Origin: Xenophilus azovorans DSM 13620
GTDB taxonomy: Bacteria > Pseudomonadota > Gammaproteobacteria > Burkholderiales > Burkholderiaceae_C
Length of the DNA stretch: 64,000 nt
Reading direction: 5' to 3'
NCBI RefSeq assembly: GCF_000745855.1
Contig: NZ_JQKD01000024.1
Location: 1 to 64,000 of the forward strand
Shown here: piece after piece, positions 7,829-17,305 of the stretch
Layout of the letters: each line of letters begins with the position of its first letter
Numbering within the stretch: the stretch's first letter is position 1
The notes under the pieces: model-generated
Database searches by the model: none
Told to the model about the DNA's origin: nothing
The model's input: only the letters and a program-made list of their open reading frames with translations
Translations under genes and position numbers: made by a program

Positions 7829-9187
7829 ATGCTGACCCGTGAAGACAACGAGAAACTCACCCGGACGGGGCACGACTCGCCCATGGGTGCGCTGTTCCGC
7901 AGCTACTGGCTGCCGGTGCTGCTTTCGGAAGAGTTGCCCCAGTGCGACGGGCCGCAGGTGCGCGTGCGCATCCTCGGCGAGGATCTGCTGGCCTTTCGCG
8001 ATACGCATGGCCAGGTCGGCCTGGTCGAGCCGCGTTGCCCGCATCGCGGGGCCGACCTCTACTTCGGCCGCAACGAAGGTGGCGGCCTGCGCTGCGCCTA
8101 TCACGGCTGGAAGTTCGATGCCGCCGGACAGTGCGTGGACATGCCCATCCTGCCGGTCGAGTCGGCCGAGAAGACGTGCCCCAGAGTGGCCATCAAGGCC
8201 TACCCCACCCGCGAATGGGGCGGCATGGTGTGGGCCTACATGGGCCGTGTGGAAGAAGGCGGCGAGTTGCCCGCACTGCCGCGGATGGAATTCGCGCTCG
8301 TGCCCGAATCGCACCGCTACGTCTCCAAGAAGCTGCAGGAGTGCAACTGGGCGCAGGCGGCCGAAGGCGGCATCGACACCGCCCACTTCTCCTTCCTCCA
8401 CATGCCGGTGGCCCGCAGTGAAGAGGAATTCGTCCAGCGCGCGCTGCGCGCCGTGCGCGGCTACAACGCCCAGACGATGAACCAGGACCACGTGCGCTGG
8501 ATGCGCGAGGACCCGCGCCCGCGCTACCAGGTCAAGCGCCACGCCGCCGGCCTGGTGCTCGGGGCGTCGCGCCAGGCCAATCCAGGGGAGCAGTACTGGC
8601 GCATCGCCCAGTACCTGATGCCCTGCCACGGCTACACGCCCAGCGCAGCCCGAGGGCAGACCTACCATGGCCAGAGCTGGGTCCCCATCGACGACCAGAG
8701 CTGCTGGATCTTCTGCTACTCGTGGAATCCCGATCGCCCCCTCACGCCGGAGGAAATCGGCTCGTACGACAGCGGCGGTGCGGTGTATCCCGCGCGCGAC
8801 GCGCACTACAGGCCGGCGCGCAACCGCGCCAACGAGTACCTGCTGGACCGCGCCGTGCAGAAGTCGGAAAACTTCACCGGCATCGAGGGCGTGTCGGAGC
8901 AGGACGCGGCCATCCAGGACAGCCAGGGCCGCATCGCCGACCGCACCCGCGAGATGCTGGGCCCCACCGACGTCGCCGTGGTGCAGTTCCGCCGCCTGAT
9001 GCTGCAGTCGGCCGACGCCGTGGCGCGCGGCGAGGCGCCACCGGGTCGCGACGATCCGCAGGCCTACCTGGTGCGCGGCGGCGGCACGGTGGCGCCTGCG
9101 GGCGACGACTTCGACGCCGTGATGCTGCGCCGCTTCGGCGACGACATGGGCCGGGTCCGCGCGGAAGCCGACGCAACGGCATCCTGA
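7829..9187 (+). CDS. Rieske non-haem iron oxygenase, large subunit (phthalate 4,5-dioxygenase-like)
   Basis: 452 residues. The Rieske [2Fe-2S] ligands are Cys70, His72, Cys89 and His92 (CPHRGAD ... CAYHGW). The mononuclear iron site is EGGIDTAHFSFLH with Asp183, His186 and His191. The order and length fit phthalate 4,5-dioxygenase-type oxygenases, which hydroxylate or O-demethylate aromatic acids using electrons from a separate reductase. No reductase or ferredoxin gene is present in this operon or window. The operon context (Bug protein, FAH hydrolase, isomerase, LysR) supports catabolism of an aromatic or alicyclic carboxylate; the true substrate is not known. Confidence 0.88.
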   Translation: MLTREDNEKLTRTGHDSPMGALFRSYWLPVLLSEELPQCDGPQVRVRILGEDLLAFRDTHGQVGLVEPRCPHRGADLYFGRNEGGGLRCAYHGWKFDAAGQCVDMPILPVESAEKTCPRVAIKAYPTREWGGMVWAYMGRVEEGGELPALPRMEFALVPESHRYVSKKLQECNWAQAAEGGIDTAHFSFLHMPVARSEEEFVQRALRAVRGYNAQTMNQDHVRWMREDPRPRYQVKRHAAGLVLGASRQANPGEQYWRIAQYLMPCHGYTPSAARGQTYHGQSWVPIDDQSCWIFCYSWNPDRPLTPEEIGSYDSGGAVYPARDAHYRPARNRANEYLLDRAVQKSENFTGIEGVSEQDAAIQDSQGRIADRTREMLGPTDVAVVQFRRLMLQSADAVARGEAPPGRDDPQAYLVRGGGTVAPAGDDFDAVMLRRFGDDMGRVRAEADATAS

Positions 9188-9290
9188 CGCCACAGCTTCC
9201 TCGCCGCCCCGCCCCGGGGATCGGCCGTCGCGCGGCATGCAGGGCCTGGAGACAATCGTGGATCTGTCACAGGACGTGGGACGATCCGCC

Positions 9291-10211
9291 ATGAATCTCA
9301 CCTTGAAGCAGCTGCGCGCCTTTGTCGCGGTGGCCGACGCCGGCACCTTCACCGCCGCAGCGCAGCAGTTGCACGTCACGGCCTCGGCGCTGAGCCTGAT
9401 GATCAAGGAGCTCGAATCGGTCGTCGGCACGAAACTGTTCGAGCGGACAACCCGCCAGGTGCGCCTGTCGCCCGCAGGCCGCGACTTCCGGCCTTCGGCC
9501 CACCGCCTCGTCGAAGACCTGGCACGCACCGTCGAGGGCATCCGCGACTACCAGCGCAGCGCGCGCGGCACCCTGCGCATCGCCAGTTCGCCCATGTATT
9601 CCGGCACCCTCGTGCCCCGGCTTGTCGCGGAATACCGGCGGCGCTTTCCCGGCGTCAAGGTGTACGTCCTCGACGTCGTCACCGACCAGGTGGGCGTCAT
9701 GGTCGCCAGCCGCGAGGCCGATGTCGGCATCGCGCCCGAGCGCTCGGTACCGCGCGAAGTCATCCAGAAGCAGCTTTTCCGAGACCCGCTGCAGCTCGTC
9801 TGCCGACCCGACCACCCGCTGGCTGCGATGAAGCAGGTGCCATGGTCCGAGGTGCTGCGCCACCCCTTCATCTCGCTGCCGATGGACTATGCGGCGAACA
9901 TGCGTGCCGACCTCGCCTATCACTCCGAGACCCTCACCCTGGAGCCGGCGATGTACGTCAACTTCATCACGACCGCGCTGGCGCTCGTGCAGGCGGGCGA
10001 AGGCGTCACCGTGCAGCCCTCGGCGGCCGAGCCGCTGGCGGCCGCCTATGGCCTGGCTGTGAAAAAGCTCAAGGACCCCGTCATCCTGCGGCGCATCTGC
10101 CTGCTGCGGCCGCGCGAGCGCGAGAGTTCGCCGTCGGCGGAGGGCTTCTGCAGCTTCGTCGAAGCCCGGTTCTCGCGATCCGGCTCCAGCCGCAGCAAGG
10201 CCCCGCCCTAG
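9291..10211 (+). CDS. LysR-type regulator of the Rieske operon
   Basis: 306 residues, with a winged helix-turn-helix at 1-60 (MNLTLKQLRAFVAVADAGTF) and a periplasmic-binding-like effector domain after residue 90. The start at 9291 is the classical MNL-x-QLRAF LysR opening; an in-frame ATG at 9237 would add 18 residues without homologous character. It lies about 100 bases after the oxygenase gene on the same strand, so it may be co-transcribed or have its own promoter. It probably responds to the operon's aromatic substrate and could bind the dyad at 5020-5040. Confidence 0.87.
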   Translation: MNLTLKQLRAFVAVADAGTFTAAAQQLHVTASALSLMIKELESVVGTKLFERTTRQVRLSPAGRDFRPSAHRLVEDLARTVEGIRDYQRSARGTLRIASSPMYSGTLVPRLVAEYRRRFPGVKVYVLDVVTDQVGVMVASREADVGIAPERSVPREVIQKQLFRDPLQLVCRPDHPLAAMKQVPWSEVLRHPFISLPMDYAANMRADLAYHSETLTLEPAMYVNFITTALALVQAGEGVTVQPSAAEPLAAAYGLAVKKLKDPVILRRICLLRPRERESSPSAEGFCSFVEARFSRSGSSRSKAPP

Positions 10212-10293
10212 AACGTCATATCAACCGCTGGAAACGGCCGCTGGCAAGCTGGATGGACCGGCCGCCGCCGAGACGCCGAGCCTCGCGAGCGGC

Positions 10294-11814
10294 TCACAGC
10301 AGCACGACGTCGTACTGCCCCTGTCCCATCGCCGGCTCGGCCTGCAGCGAGATCGGCTTGCCGATGAAGTCCGACAGGCCCGCCAGGTGCTGGCTCTCCT
10401 CGTCGAGGAAGAGCTCGATCACCTGCGGCGGCGCAACGATGCGGAACTCGCGCGGGGTGAACTGCCGCGCCTCGCGCAGGATCTCGCGCAGCGCGTCGTA
10501 GGCCACGGTGCGCGCGGTGCGCACGATGCCCTGGCCGCCGCAGGCCTCGCAGGGCTCGCACAGCATGTGGGCCAGCGACTCGCGGGTGCGCTTGCGCGTC
10601 ATCTCGACCAGCCCGAGCTGCGAGAAGCCTCCCGCGGTGGTCTTGACCCGGTCGCGCGCGAGCTGCTTACGGAACTCGGCCAGCACCTGCTCGCGATGCT
10701 CGTCGCGCGCCATGTCGATGAAGTCCACGATGATGATGCCGCCCAGGTTGCGCAGCCGGAGCTGCCGCGCGATGGCCTGCGCCGCCTCCAGGTTGGTCTT
10801 GAAGACCGTCTCGTCGAAGTTGCGCGCGCCGACGAAGCCGCCGGTGTTCACGTCCACCGTGGTCAGCGCCTCGGTCTGGTCGATGACCAGGTAGCCGCCC
10901 GACTTGAGCTGCACGCGCCGGCCCAGCGCCTGCGTGATCTCGTCGTCGACGTTGTAGAGGTCGAAGATGGGCCGCTCGCCGGTGTAGTGCTGCAGCTTGC
11001 CCGCCGCCTGCGGCATGAATTCGCGGCCGAAGCGCAGCAGCAGCTCGTACTGCTCGCGCGAATCGATGCGGATGCTGGTGGTCTCCTCGGTCGTCAGGTC
11101 GCGCAGCACGCGCTGCAGCAGGCTCAGGTCCTGGTGCAGCAGCGACATGGGCGGCATGCGCAGCGCCTGCTCGCGGATGCGCGACCAGGCCTTGCGCAGG
11201 TAGGCGATGTCGTCGCCCAGCTCGGCGTCGCTGGCGTCCTCGCCGTTGGTGCGCAGGATGAAGCCGCCATGGCTCGACGCACCCTGCCCGCCGTCGCCCT
11301 GTGCCGCCGCCTCGGCCAGCGCCAGCAGCCGCTGGCGCAGCGCGTCGCGCTCGGCCAGCGGGATCTTCTGCGACACGCCGATGTGGTTGTCCTGCGGCAG
11401 GAAGACCAGCATGCGCCCGGCGATGCTGATCTGCGTGGACAGGCGCGCGCCCTTGGTGCCGATCGGGTCCTTGATCACCTGCACCAGCAGCGACTGGCCC
11501 TCGAAGACCTGCTTCTCGATGGGCACTTGCGCGGCGCGGCTGGGTTCACGGTCGACGGGCGCGGCGGCCCCGCGCGAGCCGGGCGTGAAGGGCGCGACGA
11601 GGTCGGCCACGTGCAGGAAGGCGGTGCGCTCCAGGCCGATGTCGATGAAGGCCGACTGCATGCCCGGCAGCACGCGCTGGACCTTGCCGAGGTAGACGTT
11701 GCCGACCAGGCCGCGCTCCAGCGTGCGCTCCACGTGCAGCTCCTGCACGGCGCCGTGCTCGACCACCGCCACGCGCGTTTCCTGCGGCGACCAGTTGATG
11801 AGGATGTCCTGCAT
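10294..11814 (-). CDS. rng: ribonuclease G
   Basis: 506 residues of the RNase E/G family without the long RNase E scaffold. An S1 RNA-binding domain lies at about 35-125 (GNVYLGKVQRVLPGMQSAFI). The catalytic core has TVDVNTGGFVG and IIIVDFIDM. A CEPCEACGGQG zinc-link-like motif sits near the C-terminus. RNase G matures the 5' end of 16S rRNA and degrades some mRNAs. The start at 11814 is chosen for MQDILINWSPQETRVA, the family's N-terminus; the open frame extends upstream only through the maf gene. It is the last gene of the yebC-to-rng block. Confidence 0.93.
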   Translation of the reverse strand: MQDILINWSPQETRVAVVEHGAVQELHVERTLERGLVGNVYLGKVQRVLPGMQSAFIDIGLERTAFLHVADLVAPFTPGSRGAAAPVDREPSRAAQVPIEKQVFEGQSLLVQVIKDPIGTKGARLSTQISIAGRMLVFLPQDNHIGVSQKIPLAERDALRQRLLALAEAAAQGDGGQGASSHGGFILRTNGEDASDAELGDDIAYLRKAWSRIREQALRMPPMSLLHQDLSLLQRVLRDLTTEETTSIRIDSREQYELLLRFGREFMPQAAGKLQHYTGERPIFDLYNVDDEITQALGRRVQLKSGGYLVIDQTEALTTVDVNTGGFVGARNFDETVFKTNLEAAQAIARQLRLRNLGGIIIVDFIDMARDEHREQVLAEFRKQLARDRVKTTAGGFSQLGLVEMTRKRTRESLAHMLCEPCEACGGQGIVRTARTVAYDALREILREARQFTPREFRIVAPPQVIELFLDEESQHLAGLSDFIGKPISLQAEPAMGQGQYDVVLL

Positions 11815-11819
11815 GTCTC

Positions 11820-12437
11820 TCAGACGGAAAAGCCGGCGCGGCGCAGCAGTTGCGCCGTCTCGAAGGCGGGCAGGCCCATGATGCCCGAATAGCTGCCCGC
11901 CATGTGCTCGGCGAAGGCGCCGGCGCGGCCCTGGATGGCGTAGGCGCCGGCCTTGCCGAGCGGCTCGCCGCTGGCGACGTAGGCGGCGATCTGCGCGCGC
12001 GTCAGCGACGCGAAGCGCACCTGCGAGACGCTCAGCGCCTGCAGGCGCCGCCGGCCGGACTGCACGGCCACGGCCGTCAGCACGCGGTGCGCGCGGCCGG
12101 AGAGCGAGGCCAGCATGCGCGCGGCGTCCTGCGCGTCCGCCGGCTTGCCGAGGATGCCGCGGCCCAGCGCGACTGTGGTGTCGGCGCACAGCACCGGCGC
12201 GGCCGGCAGAGCGCGCGCCTTCATCCGGCGCACGGCGGCATCGAGCTTGAGCGCCGTCACGCGTTGCACGTAGGCGCTGGCGGACTCGCGCGGCAGCACC
12301 GCCTCCAGCGCCTCGGCGTCCTCGTCGGGCGCGGGCAGCAGCGGCCGGTGCGCGATGCCGAGCTGGTCGAGCAGCTGTGCCCGGCGCGGGCTCTGCGAGG
12401 CGAGGTAGACGAAGGCGGGCGCGTTCTTGTTATTCAC
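11820..12437 (-). CDS. maf: Maf-like nucleotide pyrophosphatase
   Basis: 205 residues with the Maf opening [15 protein letters not shown] and the conserved DTTVALG segment, followed by KAGAYAIQG. Maf/YhdE proteins hydrolyse dTTP, UTP or modified nucleotides to the monophosphate, preventing misincorporation, and have been tied to septum control. The start overlaps the end of rlmH by 8 bases, and rng begins 5 bases after its stop, so all three are likely one transcript. Nothing is unusual in length or motifs. Confidence 0.92.
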   Translation of the reverse strand: MNNKNAPAFVYLASQSPRRAQLLDQLGIAHRPLLPAPDEDAEALEAVLPRESASAYVQRVTALKLDAAVRRMKARALPAAPVLCADTTVALGRGILGKPADAQDAARMLASLSGRAHRVLTAVAVQSGRRRLQALSVSQVRFASLTRAQIAAYVASGEPLGKAGAYAIQGRAGAFAEHMAGSYSGIMGLPAFETAQLLRRAGFSV

Positions 12438-12897
12438 GGTGGTACGGATGGCCGGCGTTGACGGACCAGGCGCGGTAGAGCTGCTCGGCCAGCAGCACGC
12501 GCACCATGGCGTGCGGCAGGGTCAGGTCCGACAGGCGGATGCGTTCGTGGGCGGCGGCCTTGAAGCCGGGGTCGAGGCCGTCGGGCCCGCCGATGACCAG
12601 CGCCACGTCGCCGCCCTCGCCCTGCCAGTGCGTCAGGCGCGCGGCCAGGGCCTTGGTGGTGAGCGCCGTGCCGCGCTCGTCCAGCGCGACGATGCGCGTG
12701 CCGCGCGGGATGGCCGCCTCGATGCGCTCGCGCTCGGCGGCCAGCAGCGTGTCCAGCGTCTTGCTGGCGCGCGGCTCGGTCTTGACGGCCTTGAGCTCGA
12801 GCCTCAGCTCGGGCGGAAAGCGCTTGGCGTAGTCGTCCCAGGCCGTCTGCGCCCAGTCGGGCACGCGCTGCCCGACGGCGACGACCCAGAGCTTCAT
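12430..12897 (-). CDS. rlmH: 23S rRNA pseudouridine-1915 N3-methyltransferase
   Basis: 155 residues, the normal RlmH length, of the SPOUT class. The SAM-binding knot is recognised from [11 protein letters not shown] and the C-terminal [29 protein letters not shown]. RlmH methylates pseudouridine 1915 in helix 69 of the 23S rRNA on the 70S ribosome. The ATG at 12897 overlaps the rsfS stop by 4 bases, which keeps the widespread rsfS-rlmH pairing. Confidence 0.96.
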   Translation of the reverse strand: MKLWVVAVGQRVPDWAQTAWDDYAKRFPPELRLELKAVKTEPRASKTLDTLLAAERERIEAAIPRGTRIVALDERGTALTTKALAARLTHWQGEGGDVALVIGGPDGLDPGFKAAAHERIRLSDLTLPHAMVRVLLAEQLYRAWSVNAGHPYHRE

Positions 12898-13493
12898 GCC
12901 TTGCGGGCGGGCGCCTTCTTGGCGGCGGCCTTCTTCGCCGGCGCGGCCTTCTTCGCAGCCGGCTTCCCGGCAGCGGTCTTCCTGGCCGGTGCGGCCTTGG
13001 CGGCGGACGCCTTCTTCGCCGGGGCCTTCTTCACCGGGGCGGCCGGCATCTTGGCGGCCGCGGTCTTCTTCGCCGCGGGCGTCTTGGCCGGCGCGGCGGC
13101 TGCTGCCTTGGCGGCGCCCGGGCCCCTGAGCTTCAGCGGCTTCTCGCCCCAGATCTCCTCCAGCCGGTAGTACTGGCGGATGGCCGGCTGCATGATGTGG
13201 GCGACGGCCGGGCCGCAGTCCACGATGATCCATTCGCCGTTCTCCTCGCCCTCGATGCGGGGCTTGGAGAAACCGGCGTCCTTCACCGCCTCGCGCACGC
13301 TGGCGGCCAGGGCCTTGGTCTGGCGGTTGGAGGTGCCGGAGGCGACGATCACCCGCTCGAACAGCGGCGAGAGGTGTTCGGTGTTGAAGACCTGGATGTC
13401 CTGCGCCTTGACGTCCTCGAGGCCATCGACGATGGCCCGTTGCAGTTTCTGGATGTCTTTCTTGGCGGCGGCTTCGGTGGCGAAGGAACTCAT
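12894..13493 (-). CDS. rsfS: ribosome silencing factor RsfS with a Lys/Ala/Pro-rich tail
   Basis: 199 residues. Residues 1-125 are a complete RsfS/Iojap domain ([46 protein letters not shown]), which binds uL14 and blocks 30S joining during starvation. Residues 126-199 are a low-complexity tail of Lys, Ala and Pro (PAKK/AAKK repeats), like histone H1-type tails and absent from the usual 105-120-residue RsfS. The tail is in frame and ends at the rlmH overlap, so it is not a read-through artefact. It should be strongly basic and disordered, and may bind rRNA or polyphosphate. Confidence 0.92.
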   Translation of the reverse strand: MSSFATEAAAKKDIQKLQRAIVDGLEDVKAQDIQVFNTEHLSPLFERVIVASGTSNRQTKALAASVREAVKDAGFSKPRIEGEENGEWIIVDCGPAVAHIMQPAIRQYYRLEEIWGEKPLKLRGPGAAKAAAAAPAKTPAAKKTAAAKMPAAPVKKAPAKKASAAKAAPARKTAAGKPAAKKAAPAKKAAAKKAPARKA

Positions 13494-14125
13494 CAGGTCG
13501 TGTGATAGAGGTGGTGCTGGTCAATATAGCGTGCAACGGCGGGGGGAACCAGTCGGGACAGGTCCTCGCCCCGCGCGGCGCGCGCGCGGATGTCGGTGGC
13601 GCTGGCGGCGGTGGGCGTGAGGCCCAGCCGCTCGAAGCGCGCGCCGGGCGGCAGGCCCGGCAGGGTGTGGGGGTCGAAGGGGTCGGCGGCGCCCCCGGGG
13701 CCGATGCGCTCGGCCACCAGGATCACGGCCATCGACAGGATCTCCTGCCAGCCGTGCCAGCTCGGCAGCGCGCGCACCTGGTCGGTGCCCAGCAGCAGCA
13801 CGAGCTGCGCGTCGGGCCGCTCGGCCTGCAGCTCGCGCAGGGTGTCGATGGTGTAGGTGGGTCCGTCGCGCCGGGTTTCGCGCTCGTCCACCACCACGCC
13901 CGGCAGCTCGCCGAAGGCCAGCCGTGCCATCGCGATGCGGTGCACGGCCGGGCTGAGCGTGCGCGCCTTGTGCCAGGCGTGGCCGGTCGGGAAGACGCGC
14001 AGTTCCTGCAGCCGGCCCTGGGCCAGCGCCTCGCGCGCCAGCGCCACGTGCGTCAGGTGCGGCGGATCGAAGGCGCCGCCGAAGAAGCCGATGCGCGGCC
14101 GGCCGGCCTCGTTGCTCAGAGCCAT
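13493..14125 (-). CDS. nadD: nicotinate-nucleotide adenylyltransferase
   Basis: 210 residues with the nucleotidylyltransferase motif [12 protein letters not shown] near the N-terminus and the C-terminal [17 protein letters not shown], a variant of the ISSTxIR motif. NadD adenylates nicotinate mononucleotide in NAD synthesis. The ATG at 14125 lies inside the hemF end (10-base overlap), and the stop shares a base with the rsfS start, so hemF-nadD-rsfS-rlmH are tightly coupled. This order is common in Burkholderiales. Confidence 0.94.
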   Translation of the reverse strand: MALSNEAGRPRIGFFGGAFDPPHLTHVALAREALAQGRLQELRVFPTGHAWHKARTLSPAVHRIAMARLAFGELPGVVVDERETRRDGPTYTIDTLRELQAERPDAQLVLLLGTDQVRALPSWHGWQEILSMAVILVAERIGPGGAADPFDPHTLPGLPPGARFERLGLTPTAASATDIRARAARGEDLSRLVPPAVARYIDQHHLYHTT

Positions 14126-15033
14126 TCGCGGCGCGGCAGGAAGTCGGTGTAGAGCCTCGCTTCGGGCGAGCCCGGCTCGGGCGCCCACTGGTAGGCCCAG
14201 CTCGCCTGCGGCGGCATCGACAGCAGGATCGACTCGGTGCGCCCGCCCGACTGCAGGCCGAAGTGCGTGCCGCGGTCCCACACCAGGTTGAACTCGACAT
14301 AGCGGCCGCGCCGGTACAGCTGGAACGCCCGCTCGCGCTCGCCCCAGGGCATGCCGCGGCGGCGTTCGACGATGGGCAGGTAGGCCGGCAGGAAGGACTC
14401 GCCCACCGACTGCAGCATCTCGAAGCTGCGCGCCATGCCCAGCTCGGCGAAGTCGTCGAAGAAGATGCCGCCGATGCCGCGCTGCTCGCCCCGATGCTTG
14501 AGGAAGAAGTACTCGTCGCACCAGGTCTTGAAGCGCGGGTACAGGCCGTCGCCGAAGGGGGCCAGCGCATCGCGGCAGGTGCGGTGGAAGTGCACCGCGT
14601 CCTCCTCGAAGCCGTAGTACGGCGTCAGGTCCATGCCGCCGCCGAACCAGCACACGGGCTCGGCATCGGCCGGCAGCGCGGCCAGCATGCGCACGTTCAT
14701 GTGCACCGTCGGCACGTAGGGGTTGCGCGGATGGAAGACCAGCGACACGCCCATCGCCTCGAAGGGCGCGCCGGCCAGTTCGGGCCGGTGCTGCGTGGCC
14801 GAGGGCGGCAGCTTCGGTCCGCGCACCTGCGAGAAGCCGCAGCCGGCGCGCTCGAACAGCTCGCCGCCTTCCAGGATGCAGGTCAGGCCCTCGCCCTGCA
14901 GCGGCTCGCCGGGCGCCTTCTTCCAGGCGTCGCGCACCGCCGTGCCGCCGTCGGCGGCCTCCACCGCATCCATGATGCGCTGCTGCAGGCCGCGCAACCA
15001 GGCGCCCACCAGGGCCGGCTGGGAAACGGACAT
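14116..15033 (-). CDS. hemF: oxygen-dependent coproporphyrinogen III oxidase
   Basis: 305 residues, the typical HemF length. Conserved segments include [47 protein letters not shown] and the C-terminal [12 protein letters not shown]. The enzyme converts coproporphyrinogen III to protoporphyrinogen IX with O2 in the cytoplasm, so the organism can respire oxygen. The start overlaps the purD stop (TGATG). Confidence 0.96.
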   Translation of the reverse strand: MSVSQPALVGAWLRGLQQRIMDAVEAADGGTAVRDAWKKAPGEPLQGEGLTCILEGGELFERAGCGFSQVRGPKLPPSATQHRPELAGAPFEAMGVSLVFHPRNPYVPTVHMNVRMLAALPADAEPVCWFGGGMDLTPYYGFEEDAVHFHRTCRDALAPFGDGLYPRFKTWCDEYFFLKHRGEQRGIGGIFFDDFAELGMARSFEMLQSVGESFLPAYLPIVERRRGMPWGERERAFQLYRRGRYVEFNLVWDRGTHFGLQSGGRTESILLSMPPQASWAYQWAPEPGSPEARLYTDFLPRREWL

Positions 15034-16331
15034 CAGCCGCCCTGCCCGCCGCGCGGTGCCACGGCGCGGTGGCCGATGTCCTTGCGGTACTGCACGCCGT
15101 CGAAGCGCACCTGCGCCGCGACCTCGTAGGCACGCTGCTGCGCCAGGCGGATGTTGTCGGCCAGCACGGTGACGCACAGCACCCGGCCGCCGCTGGTGAC
15201 GAGCTGCCCGTCCTGCAGCGCCGTGCCGGCGTGGAACACCACGGCATCGGGCGCCTCGGCCGGGATGCCGGCGATCGCGTCGCCCTTGCGCGGCGAAAGC
15301 GGGTAGCCGTGCGCCGCCAGCACCACGCCCAGCGCCACGCGGCGGTCCCACTGCAGCTCGACCTGGTCGAGCGTGCCGTCGGTGGCGTGCCACAGCACCT
15401 CGAACAGGTCCGACTTCAGCCGCATCATGATCGGCTGCGTCTCCGGGTCGCCCATGCGGCAGTTGAACTCCAGCGTCTTGGGGTGGCCGTCGCGGTCGAT
15501 CATCAGGCCGGCGTAGAGGAAGCCGGTGTAGGGGATGCCGTCTTTTTCCATGCCCTTGATGGTGGGCAGGATGATCTCGCGCATGGCGCGGGCATGCACC
15601 TCGGCCGTGACCACCGGGGCCGGCGAGTAGGCACCCATGCCGCCGGTGTTGGGGCCCTGGTCGCCGTCGAGCAGGCGCTTGTGGTCCTGGCTGGTGGCCA
15701 GGGCCGTCACGTTCTTCCCGTCGCACAGCACGATGAAGCTGGCCTCCTCGCCGTCGAGGAACTCCTCGATGACGACGCGCGCCTGGCCCTCGTTGTGGCT
15801 GATGCCCAGCGTGTTGTCGACCAGCATGAAGTCGACGGCCTCGTGCGCTTCGGCCGGCGTCATCGCCACCACCACGCCCTTGCCCGCCGCCAGGCCGTCG
15901 GCCTTGACAACGATGGGCGCGCCCTTCGCATCCACGTAGGCGTGGGCGGCGACCGGGTCGTCGAAGGTCTCGTACTCGGCCGTGGGAATTTTGTGGCGCT
16001 TCATGAACGCCTTGGAGAAGGCCTTCGAGCTTTCGAGCTGCGCGGCCGCCTTGGTGGGGCCGAAGATGCGCAGGCCGTGGTCGCGGAACTCGTCCACCAC
16101 GCCGGCGGCCAGCGGCGCCTCGGGGCCGACCACCGTGAGGGCGATCTTCTCGGCCTGGGCCCACTCGCGCAGCTTCACCGGGTCGATGATGTCCACCGGG
16201 ATGAAGCGCTTGTCCAGCGCCGTGCCGCCGTTGCCGGGCGCGACGTACAGCTTCGAGACGCGCTCGGACTGCGACAGCCGCCAGGCCAGGGCATGCTCGC
16301 GGCCGCCGCCGCCGATGACGAGGACCTTCAT
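15033..16331 (-). CDS. purD: phosphoribosylamine-glycine ligase
   Basis: 432 residues, an ATP-grasp enzyme of purine synthesis. The N-terminal [16 protein letters not shown], the ATP-grasp loop, and [16 protein letters not shown] are standard GAR synthetase signatures. It heads the overlapping run purD-hemF-nadD-rsfS-rlmH-maf-rng. An R2 element lies directly upstream, between it and yebC. Confidence 0.96.
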   Translation of the reverse strand: MKVLVIGGGGREHALAWRLSQSERVSKLYVAPGNGGTALDKRFIPVDIIDPVKLREWAQAEKIALTVVGPEAPLAAGVVDEFRDHGLRIFGPTKAAAQLESSKAFSKAFMKRHKIPTAEYETFDDPVAAHAYVDAKGAPIVVKADGLAAGKGVVVAMTPAEAHEAVDFMLVDNTLGISHNEGQARVVIEEFLDGEEASFIVLCDGKNVTALATSQDHKRLLDGDQGPNTGGMGAYSPAPVVTAEVHARAMREIILPTIKGMEKDGIPYTGFLYAGLMIDRDGHPKTLEFNCRMGDPETQPIMMRLKSDLFEVLWHATDGTLDQVELQWDRRVALGVVLAAHGYPLSPRKGDAIAGIPAEAPDAVVFHAGTALQDGQLVTSGGRVLCVTVLADNIRLAQQRAYEVAAQVRFDGVQYRKDIGHRAVAPRGGQGG

Positions 16332-16344
16332 AGCGCCCTCCGCC

Positions 16345-16412
16345 GAGCCGCCTCAAGGAGGGTGCGCGCCCCCTCGGGGGGCAGCGAGGACACGAAGTGC
16401 CGAGCGTGGGGG
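16345..16412 (-). repeat. R2 intergenic repeat, shortened copy
   Basis: Between yebC and purD. Read on the minus strand it has CCCCCA, then GCACTTCGTGTC, then a CCCCC/GGGGG hairpin, in the same order as the copies at 35919 and 40953. The distal half of the element (the CGGCAAAGCCG hairpin) is not recognisable here. Confidence 0.65.
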
Positions 16413-16413
16413 T

Positions 16414-17139
16414 TCATTCCGCGATTTCCGCGTTGTGATAGACCTCCTGGACGTCGTCCAGGTCTTCGAGCATGTCGATCAGCCGCTGCATCTTCGCGCC
16501 GTCCTCGCCGGCCAGTTCGATGCTGTTCTCGGGCCGCATGGTCACCTCGGCGAATTCGGGCGTCAGGCCCGCAGCCTCCAGGGCGTTCTTCACCGCCTCG
16601 AAGTCGCCCGGCGCCGTCAGCACCTCGATGGCGCCGTCGTCGCCGGTGATCACGTCCTCGGCGCCGGCCTCCAGGGCCACTTCCATCACCTTGTCCTCGC
16701 TGGTGCCGGGCGCCAGGATGATCTGGCCGACGTTCCTGAACTGGAAGGCCACCGAGCCCTCGGTGCCCATGTTGCCGCCGTACTTGCTGAACACGTGCCG
16801 CACCTCGGCCACCGTGCGCACCCGGTTGTCGGTCATGGTGTCCACGATGATGGCCGCGCCGCCGATGCCGTAGCCCTCGTAGCGGATCTCCTCATAGGTC
16901 ACGCCCTCGAGGTTGCCGGTGGCCTTGTCGATGTTGCGCTTGATGGTGTCGGCCGGCATGTTGGCGGCCTTGGCCTTGTCCACCGCCAGGCGCAGGCGCG
17001 GGTTGGCGTTCAGGTCGCCGCCGCCCTGGCGCGCGGCGACCATGATCTCGCGGATCACGCGCGTCCAGATCTTGCCGCGCTTCTCGTCCTGCCGGCCCTT
17101 TCTGTGTTGGATGTTTGCCCACTTGCTGTGTCCGGCCAT
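16414..17139 (-). CDS. yebC: YebC/PmpR-family protein
   Basis: 241 residues with the family opening [18 protein letters not shown] and [14 protein letters not shown] in the middle domain. Members bind DNA as transcription regulators or assist translation of proline-rich stretches; recent work favours the latter for YebC. A TAAAAT -10-like box lies upstream at about 17181-17186 on the minus strand. It is probably transcribed separately from purD, since the R2 repeat lies between them. Confidence 0.95.
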   Translation of the reverse strand: MAGHSKWANIQHRKGRQDEKRGKIWTRVIREIMVAARQGGGDLNANPRLRLAVDKAKAANMPADTIKRNIDKATGNLEGVTYEEIRYEGYGIGGAAIIVDTMTDNRVRTVAEVRHVFSKYGGNMGTEGSVAFQFRNVGQIILAPGTSEDKVMEVALEAGAEDVITGDDGAIEVLTAPGDFEAVKNALEAAGLTPEFAEVTMRPENSIELAGEDGAKMQRLIDMLEDLDDVQEVYHNAEIAE

Positions 17140-17305
17140 GGCGCTGTGCTCGTTTCTCTCGGCTGACTGAAAAGGGGCGCGATTTTACGTCCGCGCACCG
17201 CGCCGGCCGCCTACATGGGCCCGTCAAGCGTGCTGGTGATAATCGGCGCCCTCGCCGCGAAGCAGATCGGCCCCTGCGCCCGATGCTTCGGCATACTCGC
17301 CTGCC

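Noticed and set aside
12894-13120. CRISPR-like or tandem DNA repeat in the Lys/Ala-rich region.
   Set aside because: The repeats are codon-level low complexity of the protein tail, irregular in length and without spacers.
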